Below, piece after piece: positions 1-9,690 of a DNA stretch of 64,000 nt. Positions within the stretch are counted from its first letter, which is position 1; each line of letters starts with the position of its first letter. This DNA comes from an uncultured Alphaproteobacteria bacterium (lineage in GTDB: Bacteria > Pseudomonadota > Alphaproteobacteria > RF32 > CAG-239). Below the pieces are notes generated by a model, which worked only from the letters and a program-made list of their open reading frames with translations, did no database searches and was not told the origin of the DNA. The position numbers and the translations under genes are program-made. The stretch lies in assembly GCA_949282205.1 (NCBI GenBank), contig CASDOS010000037.1, positions 56,920 to 120,919 of the forward strand, written 5' to 3'.

Positions 1-158
1 TCAATGCCACGGCGCCTATCTTTATGCTTTTCATCAGCATTACCTTAAAGAAGATTTTTGATATCCACGTCAAAGAAACCATCTCTCCTCGTATTATGAT
101 AAAAAAGATGGTTTGCTTTGTGATTATTGTCGGTGGCGTGGTTATGGTTTCTCTATAA
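1..158 (+). CDS. C-terminal end of a membrane protein (partial)
   Basis: An open frame enters from the left edge and ends at TAA 156-158, giving about 51 residues. It has two hydrophobic stretches around a short basic loop and ends in a glycine-valine-rich membrane segment. The visible start (NATAPIF, then a helix, a charged loop and a final GGVV helix) recalls the last two helices of EamA/DMT-type transporters, but this is weak. The 3' end overlaps the convergent downstream gene by 17 bp. Confidence 0.5.
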   Translation, partial: NATAPIFMLFISITLKKIFDIHVKETISPRIMIKKMVCFVIIVGGVVMVSL

Positions 159-1107
159 CCTTACATTTCTTTCGTAGGCTGATTAAATTTAGCTTGTTTT
201 TAGGATGTGCACGTTTATATGCGGCAGCCTTTTTCGCTATATAATTATATAATCGCTGCATTTTTTGATTTCCTGTTGCAGCCAAATCTTCCGGATGTCC
301 TTGCACGCATAAAATCCCAGCTGTCTCATTCCCCCAAATTTCTGGAATTCCATCGGCATCGGAAACGGCATACATATCCATTTTTACCTGCGGCGTTCCT
401 TCTGCATAATCTTGTAACGCCGGATGAACCATTGCCTGATTGTGACGCGAATTTATCATAATCTTATCTTCATTCGCATCTAACCCCATAATATCAAATA
501 TCGGCGTTCCTTTTATTAACTTTAATCCATGTACACGGACATCTGTTTCGGCTTTGGGTTTATGAACCGTTTTCCTTGATACTTCTTTATCTAAACTTCG
601 ATACATTTTCATATTACCCAACAGCGCACCAATCATTTGCGCACCGGCACAAATTCCCAACATAGGTTTATGATTACGATGGGCTTCGTTTATCGCTGCT
701 TTGTAAGCAAAAAAGCGTTTTCCTTCTTTACCTCCCATATCTTTGCCATCAATAAAGAAATCTTCCGGATTATCAAAAGCTCCTCCCGGTAAAATAACAC
801 CATCGCAACCTTTCATCTGTTGATAGGTACTCTCATAGTCTAAAAACTTTATCTCCGCACCTGTTGACAACGCCGCTTGCGCATAGGTCAATCCTATGGT
901 GTAATATTCTTCACCATTATCGCCTTTATCTTGCCCTAATAGAAAGCCGACAGTCGGTCGATCTGTGCTTTTATTTTCATATAATTCTTTATGAAAGCGA
1001 ATATCGGCAACTATTCCCTGTTTCTTTAATTCTTCTATTTCTTTTTTAGGTATACCGAAACTTTTAAATTCTTCTAAATACTCCAGATATATCGTTTTAG
1101 TTTTCAT
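142..1107 (-). CDS. Peptidase C26 / gamma-glutamyl-gamma-aminobutyrate hydrolase-like class I amidotransferase
   Basis: This is a class I glutamine amidotransferase fold protein of the C26 (PuuD-like) family, which hydrolyses gamma-glutamyl bonds in the cytoplasm. The nucleophile elbow GICAGAQ places the catalytic Cys near residue 153, and the dyad completes with GHPED (His about 271, Glu about 273). ILPGG, the oxyanion-side glycine motif, lies upstream. I start at the ATG at 1107 rather than 1149 because AAGGAGT sits just before it. The N-terminal extension of about 50 residues before the amidotransferase fold is unusual for the family. No synthetase or polyamine gene is nearby, so the substrate is not predictable. 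Confidence 0.8.
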   Translation of the reverse strand: MKTKTIYLEYLEEFKSFGIPKKEIEELKKQGIVADIRFHKELYENKSTDRPTVGFLLGQDKGDNGEEYYTIGLTYAQAALSTGAEIKFLDYESTYQQMKGCDGVILPGGAFDNPEDFFIDGKDMGGKEGKRFFAYKAAINEAHRNHKPMLGICAGAQMIGALLGNMKMYRSLDKEVSRKTVHKPKAETDVRVHGLKLIKGTPIFDIMGLDANEDKIMINSRHNQAMVHPALQDYAEGTPQVKMDMYAVSDADGIPEIWGNETAGILCVQGHPEDLAATGNQKMQRLYNYIAKKAAAYKRAHPKNKLNLISLRKKCKVIEKP

Positions 1108-1200
1108 TGTAAAAACTCCTTTTTTGCATATACCTAAGTTTACCCCCAAAACAGGTAGCTGTCAATTATTTATTTTTTACGTCTTTTCTACTTTCTCAGG

Positions 1201-1911
1201 TTATATTTCCAAATACTTCAGCACATCATCCGGATTATTAACCGCGACGACTTCCGTATTTTCCATACCTCGCAATGTTTCTGCCAAGGCATAGTCGTTT
1301 CCGCCCTTCTCGGTTCTGTCGCCTAAAAAGATAATCTTATGGTTGGGATACATTTCTCTTACCTTATAGGCTATCTGACTCTTACTGCAACCTTTCGTCA
1401 CGATATCAATAGAAATTTTACCGCCGACACTCGCTTCATATTCCGGAAAATTCTCGTTCACGTCTTGAACTATCGTTTCTCTTTCATGATGCTCATTGTC
1501 CCACTCATTGTATTTGGCGCGTTCGGCAAACGGACAATTGCGACCTAATACGCTAAAGTTCAACATACCGGGACGTAATTCCATATAATTCCCATACAAC
1601 TTTCCTTTATATTCCGTATTACGGCGATAACGCTCTAATGTCTGCAATAACTCTTTTTGCAACTTTATTTCATGACGATATATTTCTTTACCCTTTTCAT
1701 GAAAAACATTTCCCATTGAACTATATATACCACTGAATGCGTCTATTGCACCCGATGGTATTTGCTCACACACTTTTTCAAAGTTAGAACCTGCCGCCAA
1801 ATAGGCTAAATGCGATTTTAACCACGGAATAAATCTGCGACTAAAGTCCGGTGTCATCGGCTGACGCGCAGGGGTTATCGTTCCATCCATATCAAATATA
1901 TATATTTTCAT
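1201..1911 (-). CDS. Eukaryote-type phosphomannomutase (HAD superfamily)
   Basis: It should interconvert mannose-6-phosphate and mannose-1-phosphate, feeding GDP-mannose synthesis. The protein (236 aa) shows the HAD aspartates in DMDGT (Asp7 and Asp9) and the PMM-specific TPARQ just after. It also has a conserved SVGGKISIDI block and the metal-binding GDRTEKGGND near the C-terminus. This is the PF03332 family of eukaryotic PMM1/PMM2, not the alpha-D-phosphohexomutase (ManB/AlgC) family usual in bacteria. Length matches the eukaryotic enzymes (about 245 aa). It lies 93 bp from the C26 gene on the same strand. Confidence 0.88.
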   Translation of the reverse strand: MKIYIFDMDGTITPARQPMTPDFSRRFIPWLKSHLAYLAAGSNFEKVCEQIPSGAIDAFSGIYSSMGNVFHEKGKEIYRHEIKLQKELLQTLERYRRNTEYKGKLYGNYMELRPGMLNFSVLGRNCPFAERAKYNEWDNEHHERETIVQDVNENFPEYEASVGGKISIDIVTKGCSKSQIAYKVREMYPNHKIIFLGDRTEKGGNDYALAETLRGMENTEVVAVNNPDDVLKYLEI

Positions 1912-1981
1912 AGTTTCTCCTTTCTTATAAACGCGGCGGCAAATACTCTATTTCGGATACTGACCTGCCGATGCTATCTCT

Positions 1982-2296
1982 CTATTTATCTGCTACGCAT
2001 TTATAATAAGCCTTGGAAGGTACAAACAGCCTGCAACTGAATATATCATTGTCTATCTCTTCCGCATGTGTCTTTTCTTTATGTTGACGACATAACTCAT
2101 CCGCCTGCGCCTTTATTTCTTCTCTATCATAAAATAAAGGATTATAGCATATTGCAGGTCGTCCAGGTTTGGAGGCGCCTACATATACATACTCCGTTCC
2201 CGGTTCGCGCCTTCTATCCTCAAACGGTGAAAACTGCGAGCATCCGCTTATCAGGCATAACATAAATAGTAACAATGATAATTTTAGTGTGGACAA
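1982..2296 (-). CDS. Small Cys-containing lipoprotein
   Basis: The 104-residue product begins with a lipoprotein signal: a Lys, a hydrophobic core and the lipobox LISGC with the lipidated Cys at 19. The mature part is charged and holds four further cysteines, which could form disulfides in the periplasm. I do not recognise a family. It is separated from the phosphomannomutase by 70 bp and diverges from the downstream plus-strand gene. Confidence 0.6.
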   Translation of the reverse strand: MSTLKLSLLLFMLCLISGCSQFSPFEDRRREPGTEYVYVGASKPGRPAICYNPLFYDREEIKAQADELCRQHKEKTHAEEIDNDIFSCRLFVPSKAYYKCVADK

Positions 2297-2354
2297 TTTG
2301 TAAAACTCCCGTTAAATTGTGTATGGTTGTCATTATATATAAAGTTGAATTAAA

Positions 2355-2966
2355 ATGCAAAGCGAAAATGTATATATTGGGGATGATAAATTTCAACGCT
2401 TCCTTTCTCATTATAACTGCCCAACACCGCTTAATGTGGCTAAACTTAAATTTGCCGGTGCTATTTGTAGTCCTAATCCTAACTTAAGACCGACGGATGT
2501 TATCGCATCTTTCTTTCCCGATAACGCGCAGCCGCGTTTGACTACTAAGGCGGAAGCTGAGTTGTTTTTTAAGTTTTTTATGGGACTGTGGGATCAGATG
2601 TTTGTTGAAATTAAAACGAACACGCTTGAATTACCTGAATTTTATGGCGATATTCATGATGCTCAGAGCCTTATTGAATTGTGCTATAATCGGGCTGACC
2701 AAATTGAATGCGGTTTTGTCGAAGGCTTTTGGGGCGGTTGCGAAACCCTCAATATCCCTAATTTTGCTGCTGAGTTAATCTCTTCTCTTTCCGATATGGC
2801 CGGGGTTTATGCTATGCTTGCTAAAAAACTCTCACAGGCTGAAAATCCAGATGATATCTATCCGGTTATTCTTAATACCGACCAGATGGTGCTCAAAACA
2901 TTACACTTCCTTATTGAGCACTTGGTTCTGCCTCATATTGAACAATTGCAGAGAAGCGTTAACTAG
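2355..2966 (+). CDS. UPF0149/YecA-like alpha-helical protein (tentative)
   Basis: A 203-residue cytoplasmic-looking helical protein. The order of features recalls the UPF0149 (YgfB/YecA) family: an early segment with a small-residue AGAICSPNPNLRP loop, acidic helices, then ECGFVEGFWGG resembling the family's W/G-rich GFxxG motif. No C-terminal SEC-type zinc motif is present. The match is by eye only. It sits 23 bp upstream of the nitroreductase gene on the same strand and is probably cotranscribed with it. Confidence 0.5.
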   Translation: MQSENVYIGDDKFQRFLSHYNCPTPLNVAKLKFAGAICSPNPNLRPTDVIASFFPDNAQPRLTTKAEAELFFKFFMGLWDQMFVEIKTNTLELPEFYGDIHDAQSLIELCYNRADQIECGFVEGFWGGCETLNIPNFAAELISSLSDMAGVYAMLAKKLSQAENPDDIYPVILNTDQMVLKTLHFLIEHLVLPHIEQLQRSVN

Positions 2967-2989
2967 CTTTTTTTATAGGAGTTTGTATT

Positions 2990-3520
2990 ATGGAGTTATA
3001 TGAAGGACTTTTAACCAGACGCTCGGTAAGAAAATATAATCCCGAAAAGAAATTGGCTGATGAGCAAATTATAGAGCTCTTACGGGCTGCCAGCTATGCT
3101 CCCTCCGCTCATAATAAGCAACCTTGGCATTTCTTGGTCTTAAAAGATACGGAAACCTTACGCACGCTCAGACTTTTGCAGCCTTGGACCTCTTTTGCTA
3201 AAGATGCTGCTTGCGTCGTTATTGTTTGCGCTGATGAAACTGAATGTTTCCACCGCGAAAAAGAAGGTTGGAATTATGCGCAAATCGATGGTGCTTTGGC
3301 AGCCGAAAACTTACTTTTGGCTTGCCATGCAAAAGGTTTAGGTGCTTGCTTTTGTGGAGCCGCGCCAATGCCTATGGTCGTTGATAATTTGCGCAAAAAG
3401 TTTAATATGCCCGATACAATGCTGCCGATTGCAATTGTTACTATCGGTTATCCTGATGAAACTCCAAAACAACCAGAAGATAGATTTAATCCTGATAAAG
3501 TGCATTGGGAAACTTTTTAA
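2990..3520 (+). CDS. Nitroreductase-family FMN oxidoreductase
   Basis: A 176-residue nitroreductase-fold flavoprotein. The family signature is at the N-terminus: RRSVRKY for FMN phosphate contact, then YAPSAHNKQPWHF. The dimer-core GALAAENLLLACHAKGLGACFCG and the C-terminal IAIVTIGYPDE strand follow. Such enzymes reduce quinones, nitro compounds or enones with NAD(P)H, and the substrate cannot be told from sequence. GGAG precedes the start. A strong intrinsic terminator follows, so the gene ends the two-gene unit. Confidence 0.87.
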   Translation: MELYEGLLTRRSVRKYNPEKKLADEQIIELLRAASYAPSAHNKQPWHFLVLKDTETLRTLRLLQPWTSFAKDAACVVIVCADETECFHREKEGWNYAQIDGALAAENLLLACHAKGLGACFCGAAPMPMVVDNLRKKFNMPDTMLPIAIVTIGYPDETPKQPEDRFNPDKVHWETF

Positions 3521-3537
3521 TCTTTTGTTTTATACAG

Positions 3538-3577
3538 AAAAGCCTCGCATAATATTCTGCGAGGCTTTGTTTTTTTG
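3538..3577 (+). terminator. Intrinsic terminator after nitroreductase gene
   Basis: An 11-bp stem (AAAGCCTCGCA/TGCGAGGCTTT) with an 8-nt loop is followed by a T-rich run. It lies between convergent genes and probably serves both. Confidence 0.85.
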
Positions 3578-3586
3578 TGTTACAGT

Positions 3587-4363
3587 TTACATTGTCGCAT
3601 ACCGCTTAAAGTAGGCTTCAACCTCTTTACGATTACCGCGTTCCATCAATTCATCTTCCGCTTCAAGACCTTTGCTTGATTCTTGAATATAGTCCATGAT
3701 GGCATTGTGATTTCCGCTCTTTATTAATAAACGCTGCGCTTCAAGGCTCAAGGCTTTGTACTTAAAGATATAATCTCTGACACATTGCTCACATTTGTCT
3801 ATCAGACTATCTCGCCCATATCCTATGTCCAAATAACTCATCAGCTCCACTTGGCCCGCCTGTGATAATTCATCTCTTGCTATATATTGTTCAACCTCAA
3901 GAATGTACGAAATATCATTTAAATCTCGGCTTTTAGTCAGACTTTGCTTTAGTAAGTAAACTTCTGCCTGGGGAGAAATATGTTTCTTTCCATATTTATG
4001 CATCCCTTTATCTATAATTCTCTTCTCCAAATTCAAGCATAACTGACAGTTTTCCAGCATATATTCGCGAATCTCTCCGTACCCAATTATATTATCGTAT
4101 ATATATATTTGGACTTTTTCATCAATTGTTCCCTTTATTCCGAAAGCCTCCAACATGGATCTGATTTCTGTTGCATTTCCCCGTTTGACTATTTTCATTT
4201 GTTCATCGGGACTTAAATCTGCTTCACCAGTTTTTTGTTGCTTTATCTTTCGCATAATGGTTTGATGGGTTTTTCTTTCTTCTTCTGCAGCTTCGCGCAA
4301 TCGACTGATTTCTGCAACACTGATTTTTTCTTCCATAATTTTACAATTTAATAAGTTCGACAT
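3587..4363 (-). CDS. Helical repeat protein of unknown function
   Basis: A 258-residue soluble protein with no signal peptide. After a charged N-terminal coiled coil it contains helical units that each begin with a segment like LSPDEQMKIVKRGN, ISPQAEVYLLKQS or LSLEAQRLLIKSGN, followed by a helix and a Y-rich segment. The same unit style appears, in longer form, in the 615-residue protein at 37.2-39.1 kb, so they may be related. A second ATG nine codons in (4336) is an alternative start. Neither start has a strong ribosome binding site. Confidence 0.6.
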   Translation of the reverse strand: MSNLLNCKIMEEKISVAEISRLREAAEEERKTHQTIMRKIKQQKTGEADLSPDEQMKIVKRGNATEIRSMLEAFGIKGTIDEKVQIYIYDNIIGYGEIREYMLENCQLCLNLEKRIIDKGMHKYGKKHISPQAEVYLLKQSLTKSRDLNDISYILEVEQYIARDELSQAGQVELMSYLDIGYGRDSLIDKCEQCVRDYIFKYKALSLEAQRLLIKSGNHNAIMDYIQESSKGLEAEDELMERGNRKEVEAYFKRYATM

Positions 4364-4431
4364 ATCTATATTTTATCATTGCTTGATTTATTCCAGATTC
4401 TTTTGCTTGTCAATCTCTTTTCTTAATTCAA

Positions 4432-4457
4432 AAAAAGGAGAGCTTTCGCTCCCCCCT
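4432..4457 (-). terminator. Terminator after the MORN-repeat gene
   Basis: On the minus strand a GGAGC-GAAA-GCTC(T)CC hairpin is followed by seven Ts, immediately downstream of the MORN gene stop. Confidence 0.6.
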
Positions 4458-4461
4458 CTCG

Positions 4462-7400
4462 CTACTTGTATACATCGTAAAGTTTTTTTAAGACCTCAGG
4501 CACTTCTACCTTCAGTTCCGCTAAAATATACGCTGCCGTATCTATATTCAATCTTGCAATTGACTTAATACTGTATTTATCTTGATTCTCTATCCAACGC
4601 GGATTGTTATAATCTACCCAATAACGCTCACGATATGACCGAATTGTTTGTACGCTCGGTTTTTGGATATGCAATTTTCCGCTTGGCGCAAGGTACGCAA
4701 ATTTCGCTAAATTTCCCTCTTTATCATACGATTTCACGGAGATTTCGCCATTGTTGTAGAATATTATTTCTGTCTTTACTTTACCATTACCATAATATTC
4801 CAATATCGTGTTGCTCTTATTGTCCGACTTAAATTCTGAGGTTACGCCTCCTTTTTTGCCATATACTTTCAGACTGTCTTTCAGCATATCCGCGCTGTTT
4901 TTCGCCAAATTTTGCGGCATTGCGGCTTTATTGAGTTTTAATGACTCTACTTTGCCTTGCTCATTATATTCTTTCTCAATCACGCCTGTTCCATGTTGTT
5001 CGGTTTCTTTAACTATTTTACCGTCTTTGGCGTATTCTTTGGTTATAAATACTAACGCTCCAGTTTGTTCGGTTTCTGCTTTTACACCGCCCTCCGGATA
5101 GTATTCTTTATCTGAAAACAATAATGTTTCCGGTTTGCGCTGTATCTCATATCGTGGTTTGCCATTATCATAAAAATCCTCTCGGGATACAAACGCCATA
5201 ACGGCATTATCCGTATAATCTTTATGTGTCTTGCGACGTATCTCACCCGAACCATAATATTTTTCAATCAAAATTCCTTCTTTTTCATACATCGTGTCCG
5301 TTATTAATAAACCCGTCTTGGAATACTCTTTAATTTCTTCCGTTCGTCCTCCCGTGGTTTTTATCGTCTTGCGCAGATTTCCGTTCGGATAGTAAAGTTT
5401 TTGAGTTTCCGTTGCCTCTTTTTCAGGCTTTACTTCATTCTTGCTTATATGCTCTTTTGAAACAACATCTGCTAAATCTTCAATATCCGGTTTGGATACG
5501 GGACCGATATTTTTGGCGGCTAATTCCGCTTCTTTTTTCTCTTCCGCCGTCGGGATAATCGCATTCTTCACTTTTATATCCTCAAACGATATCGGTTCTA
5601 AATCTTCCACCAGCGGGGCCGCTTCCTCCGGTAATATCGGTGATATTTCCGAAGCCTTTTCTTCGGCCTTTACGGAAACGGCTTCTTTTTCCGCTTTTAT
5701 TGCTTTATCCGGTTCATTTGCTTTGACCGTCTTGGAGGCAATTATCGGTATCGCACTGGCTACCGGCTTATCCTCACTGACTTTCTGCGTACTTATCGAT
5801 TGTGCTTTTTCCGTTTCTTTTACCTTATCCTCTACTTCGACGCTTACCTTTTCTTCTGTTTGCTTTGCTTGGCTTATTTCTGCTTTTTCCTCTGTTACCG
5901 ATTGGACTTGATTAATTGTTGAGCCTTGAGCTGTTTCTACTTCTGGCGCAGTTTGTTGGTCTGCTTTTATTTCCGTTGGTTGCTCTTGCTCCGCTACGGA
6001 CGGTATCGTTTCTTTTATCTCTCTATCCTTTTTTACGGACTGATTTTCTTTGACGGTATCTTGCTTTTTACTGCTTATTTTGTTTTCCGCCGTTACTGCC
6101 GGATTTTCTTTCTCGACCTTTTCCTTTTTACTTATATCCTTTTCCGAAACGTCTTCTGCCTTGTTCAACTTTTCAATTACTGCAAATGTTTTATCATCAT
6201 TTTCTTCATTACTCGGTTCTTTTGTTATCGGTTTGATATCCGCTTGCGGTAGTTTTTCTTCGGCTTTAGGTGCTGCCTTTATTACTTTTGCTTCCGGCTT
6301 TTCCGACTCCTCTTCAGCTTTCTCATATCCGCATATATGACCGCCTTTTATCAACTTGTTGTCTTTATATACGAGATACTCTCCCATTGCCAAATTATAC
6401 TCAATATAGTTGAACGGATTGGTCGCGTTCACTTCTCTGACATAATCCATCTTATCTTCATAGAATCTGATGAATATATCTTTATTCTTACTGGGGGCGG
6501 AAATAAATGCGTCTTTCTTTTCTCCTTGGTTATAATTGGCACTAAACGCCAATTTACCATCCTTTTCATAGCGAACATATACTGATTTATCTGCTTCATC
6601 CGCTATGGTTATCATTTCTTTTACCGCACCATTCGGATGATAGCTTCTTGAACTCTCTGCTTGTTTGTCATGATTATATGGTATCTCCGCAATCAGCTCT
6701 CCGCGTTCATTAAACTTTTGTGCTATGCCTTGTCTTTGTTTTTGATAGTACGGAATATTGTAGATGCGATTGCCTTTTTCATCATACACCGTTTCTGTTG
6801 CATATTCTCCGCGATTGTATCCGGTCGGAAATACGGCTCTTAACCGATTTAATTTATCATAACATGCATAGTTGCTGTTCTCGGGCTTAAACGAGGTAAA
6901 GTCTATACAATCTTGCGGTATATCAATTTGAAAGGATTTTTTTATCGTATTAATGTTTGCATCAATTTCTAATTGCAAATCATTACGCTTATTGGTAAAA
7001 TCTAAACAGCCTTTGTCCGCTTGCGCTAATTCCCCTATTTTGGATGGATTTATTATTCGCTGTTTGGTTTGAACTTCCATACCTTCTATTTTTCCGCCCC
7101 TAAATTTAATCTCCCGTGCTTGCGGTCCATATATCTTGGCTGTTCCTTCTTTTAAACCATTTTTATACGGAAATTCAGCCGCAACGCCTCCGGTCGGAAA
7201 ATAACATGTTAAAGTACCGGAAACTTGACCATTATTGTATCTTTTTCTAAAGGCTATCTCTTTGCTCGGAAAATAACCATTCGCCATACCATCCTTCACA
7301 CCTTGCGTATAATTAATTTCAGCCGTTAAATTACCCGAAGCATCAAATTTCTGTTCCACCCCGTTTTTTAATCCGCCTACATAGGGGGTTATTTTTCGTA

Positions 7401-8322
7401 TCATTCCGGTTTCATCGTAGCTGATTTTTGACGTCACATTCCCGCGGATATCGGCTATCTCATATACAAAATTTTCGCGATAGGGCAATCCGCATTTATT
7501 ATATGATATATCTCCTTCATCTTCGTATAATTCAACTAATTCTTCCAAACTCAACTTGACTACTTTATCTTTGCAATTTTCTTCATTTAAATCAGGTGCG
7601 AAATTCAGTATGTTGACGTTTTCAACTTCCTTTATACTCTGTCCTTGTCGATTAAAAAATATGTTCTTACCTTTTTTTCCGACCGGAAATGATGCCGCAA
7701 TATGACCGTCCGGATAATATGTTATAATATTCCCTTCACGAATCGTTTGTACTAATTCTGGCGTGTTTTTATCTTCTTTCTTGGGCAAAACCCATGGTAT
7801 TTCTTGGCGAAGCATGCCGTTATTATCATAACGCTTTTCGGTGCCTATTTTATTATTTTCATTCAGATATGTCACTTGTGCCGCAAGTTTTCCGTTTGTA
7901 TAATACTCCTCAGCGTAAAACCCTTTACTATCTCCCATTGCGGTTATTTGGCGTGAAATTTGACCATTCGGATGATAATAATTGAGAACTTTTTTTACTA
8001 CTTCTCCGTCTTTAACCGTTTTTTCTGCTATGACTTTCCCTTCCGGGGAAAGCAATTTTTCTATATATCCGTCTTCTATTTCCTCTTTTATAATTTTAGG
8101 ATTGTTTGAAGCTGAACCGTCTTCTTTTGATTGTGATGCAACCAGCGATGTTACTGTTTTAGCTTTTAATTCTTGTTCTTCCTGTTTCGCAGATGCTTTT
8201 TCTTCATCTAACCGATAGATGCCAACAGTGGATGAATCTTGTTGTATATTGACTGAACTTGCATACACCAATGCTGGCAAAGATACAGTTATTAATAAGG
8301 CTAAATTAAGTGATTTTTTCAT
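4462..8322 (-). CDS. Giant exported MORN-variant repeat protein with disordered centre
   Basis: About 1,286 residues from the ATG at 8322, chosen because it opens a clean Sec signal (MKKSLNLALLITVSLPALVYA, cleavage near ASS); the longer frame to 8379 adds a poorly formed leader. Roughly the first half is an array of about 22-24-residue antiparallel units of the type Y-xx-NG-x-(I/L)-xx-(E/I), the MORN_2 (YwqK-like) family. A Lys/Glu/Ala/Val-rich, probably disordered linker of some 300 residues follows, then a second MORN block. It is likely periplasmic or surface-exposed. MORN_2 units mediate binding in diverse contexts, and no enzymatic motif is visible. Confidence 0.75.
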   Translation of the reverse strand: MKKSLNLALLITVSLPALVYASSVNIQQDSSTVGIYRLDEEKASAKQEEQELKAKTVTSLVASQSKEDGSASNNPKIIKEEIEDGYIEKLLSPEGKVIAEKTVKDGEVVKKVLNYYHPNGQISRQITAMGDSKGFYAEEYYTNGKLAAQVTYLNENNKIGTEKRYDNNGMLRQEIPWVLPKKEDKNTPELVQTIREGNIITYYPDGHIAASFPVGKKGKNIFFNRQGQSIKEVENVNILNFAPDLNEENCKDKVVKLSLEELVELYEDEGDISYNKCGLPYRENFVYEIADIRGNVTSKISYDETGMIRKITPYVGGLKNGVEQKFDASGNLTAEINYTQGVKDGMANGYFPSKEIAFRKRYNNGQVSGTLTCYFPTGGVAAEFPYKNGLKEGTAKIYGPQAREIKFRGGKIEGMEVQTKQRIINPSKIGELAQADKGCLDFTNKRNDLQLEIDANINTIKKSFQIDIPQDCIDFTSFKPENSNYACYDKLNRLRAVFPTGYNRGEYATETVYDEKGNRIYNIPYYQKQRQGIAQKFNERGELIAEIPYNHDKQAESSRSYHPNGAVKEMITIADEADKSVYVRYEKDGKLAFSANYNQGEKKDAFISAPSKNKDIFIRFYEDKMDYVREVNATNPFNYIEYNLAMGEYLVYKDNKLIKGGHICGYEKAEEESEKPEAKVIKAAPKAEEKLPQADIKPITKEPSNEENDDKTFAVIEKLNKAEDVSEKDISKKEKVEKENPAVTAENKISSKKQDTVKENQSVKKDREIKETIPSVAEQEQPTEIKADQQTAPEVETAQGSTINQVQSVTEEKAEISQAKQTEEKVSVEVEDKVKETEKAQSISTQKVSEDKPVASAIPIIASKTVKANEPDKAIKAEKEAVSVKAEEKASEISPILPEEAAPLVEDLEPISFEDIKVKNAIIPTAEEKKEAELAAKNIGPVSKPDIEDLADVVSKEHISKNEVKPEKEATETQKLYYPNGNLRKTIKTTGGRTEEIKEYSKTGLLITDTMYEKEGILIEKYYGSGEIRRKTHKDYTDNAVMAFVSREDFYDNGKPRYEIQRKPETLLFSDKEYYPEGGVKAETEQTGALVFITKEYAKDGKIVKETEQHGTGVIEKEYNEQGKVESLKLNKAAMPQNLAKNSADMLKDSLKVYGKKGGVTSEFKSDNKSNTILEYYGNGKVKTEIIFYNNGEISVKSYDKEGNLAKFAYLAPSGKLHIQKPSVQTIRSYRERYWVDYNNPRWIENQDKYSIKSIARLNIDTAAYILAELKVEVPEVLKKLYDVYK

Positions 8323-8433
8323 AACAGCACCATAATCCCTAAAATTAAATATAAAGTTCTCTGTTGTTATTTTAAACATATATATCTTATTTTTTAAAGC
8401 ATTAATTCTTATTTACACAACTTGTTTGAAATG

Positions 8434-9690
8434 TTATTTTTTGCTGTTGTATTTTTTTATTTCCCTCAATATCAGATTTGTTTTTTGATTTTGGAATTCT
8501 TCCCGACTAATTTCTTTATTCTTCAAACGCGACAGAAGCTCTCTGAATTCCTCTATTGTCTGCAAGTGCAGCGACGAAACTTTATCGTATAAATTTCGCA
8601 ACTCGTCTACTATTGCTATAAAATTATCCTCATCTTCCGGAGATATCTCATAACTTCGTCCATGTATGTCCGCAGACATTACTCCTATGAAACGGTCTAA
8701 ATATATTTTTTGCGGAAAATTGTGCAATCCTATCGCTATTTCTATTAATTGCTTTTTGACTTTTGCCAAAGGTTTATGGGATACCATGTGATTTAGCGCG
8801 CAAAAACGGGCAAATTTTACATATGTTGTCGGAAGATGCATTCTTCTTGCTATTATGGTTATGACTTTATCACCTAAAGTATCATGACCTTTATGCGAGG
8901 GCCATTTTTGAGGATTGGTTTCCCCTTTGCCTACGTCATGCATTAACGTTCCAAAATTCACAAACGCATCATCGCTTTGGGCGGCTTGAAGCGATAATAA
9001 TGTATGTTCGCCACTGTTGCCTTCGGGATGATAATCCAACCTTTCCGGCACTTTCCAAAGTTTGTCTATTTCAGGAAAAATTGCTTGTAATGCCCCACAT
9101 TCTCTGGCTGTTACGATAAATCTGGAAAATGACTTACTTTGCAGTGCCTTTTCTATCTCTCGCCATATTCGCTGATTGCTCAAATGTTGTAATTCGCCGT
9201 TTTGCACCATTCGACGACATAATTCCATAGTTTCCGGTGCTACCGAAAAATCTAATTGTGCCGCTAAACGACACATTCGTAATACACGCAGCGGATCTTC
9301 GCTAAAATGCTCGGAAATATGACGTAAAATACGCTTGCCGATGTCTTCTATTCCGTTATGAAAATCGATTATTTCATCTTTTTCTTCATCAAAATACAAA
9401 GCGTTACATGTAAAGTCGCGTCGTAATGAATCTTCTTCTAAGGTTATATCGGGCGTAAATTCAAACTTAAAATCTTGATGTTTTGTTCCGGTTTTTATCT
9501 CTTTTCGGGCTAAAGCATATTCCTCACCGGTTTTAGGATGCAAAAAAACAGGAAAGCTCTTACCGACTTTCTTAAATCCCAAGGCTTGCATCTCCGCTTC
9601 CGTGCCGCCCAGAACAACATAGTCTTTGTCTTGATTGGGGCGATTTAATATCTTATCCCGAACAGCCCCGCCTACTTGATAAAAATGCAT
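8434..9690 (-). CDS. cca: CCA tRNA nucleotidyltransferase with HD domain
   Basis: It adds or repairs the 3'-CCA of tRNAs. The 418-residue product from ATG 9690 aligns by eye over its whole length with the E. coli multifunctional enzyme (412 aa). Features are VGGAVRD (nucleotidyltransferase G-loop), KDYVVLGG with metal-binding Asp, LRRDFTCNAL, RVLRMCR, and an HD phosphohydrolase domain with MHDVGKG and HKGHD. The longer frame to 9795 is rejected because GGGAGAAAG directly precedes 9690. It diverges from the tRNA-Lys gene, which already encodes its CCA, so here the enzyme would mainly do repair. Confidence 0.92.
   Translation of the reverse strand: MHFYQVGGAVRDKILNRPNQDKDYVVLGGTEAEMQALGFKKVGKSFPVFLHPKTGEEYALARKEIKTGTKHQDFKFEFTPDITLEEDSLRRDFTCNALYFDEEKDEIIDFHNGIEDIGKRILRHISEHFSEDPLRVLRMCRLAAQLDFSVAPETMELCRRMVQNGELQHLSNQRIWREIEKALQSKSFSRFIVTARECGALQAIFPEIDKLWKVPERLDYHPEGNSGEHTLLSLQAAQSDDAFVNFGTLMHDVGKGETNPQKWPSHKGHDTLGDKVITIIARRMHLPTTYVKFARFCALNHMVSHKPLAKVKKQLIEIAIGLHNFPQKIYLDRFIGVMSADIHGRSYEISPEDEDNFIAIVDELRNLYDKVSSLHLQTIEEFRELLSRLKNKEISREEFQNQKTNLILREIKKYNSKK

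Noticed and set aside
5441..6340. Plus-strand Ser/Phe-rich ORFs
   Set aside because: They are antisense to the Lys/Glu-rich linker of the MORN protein and lack starts with ribosome binding sites.
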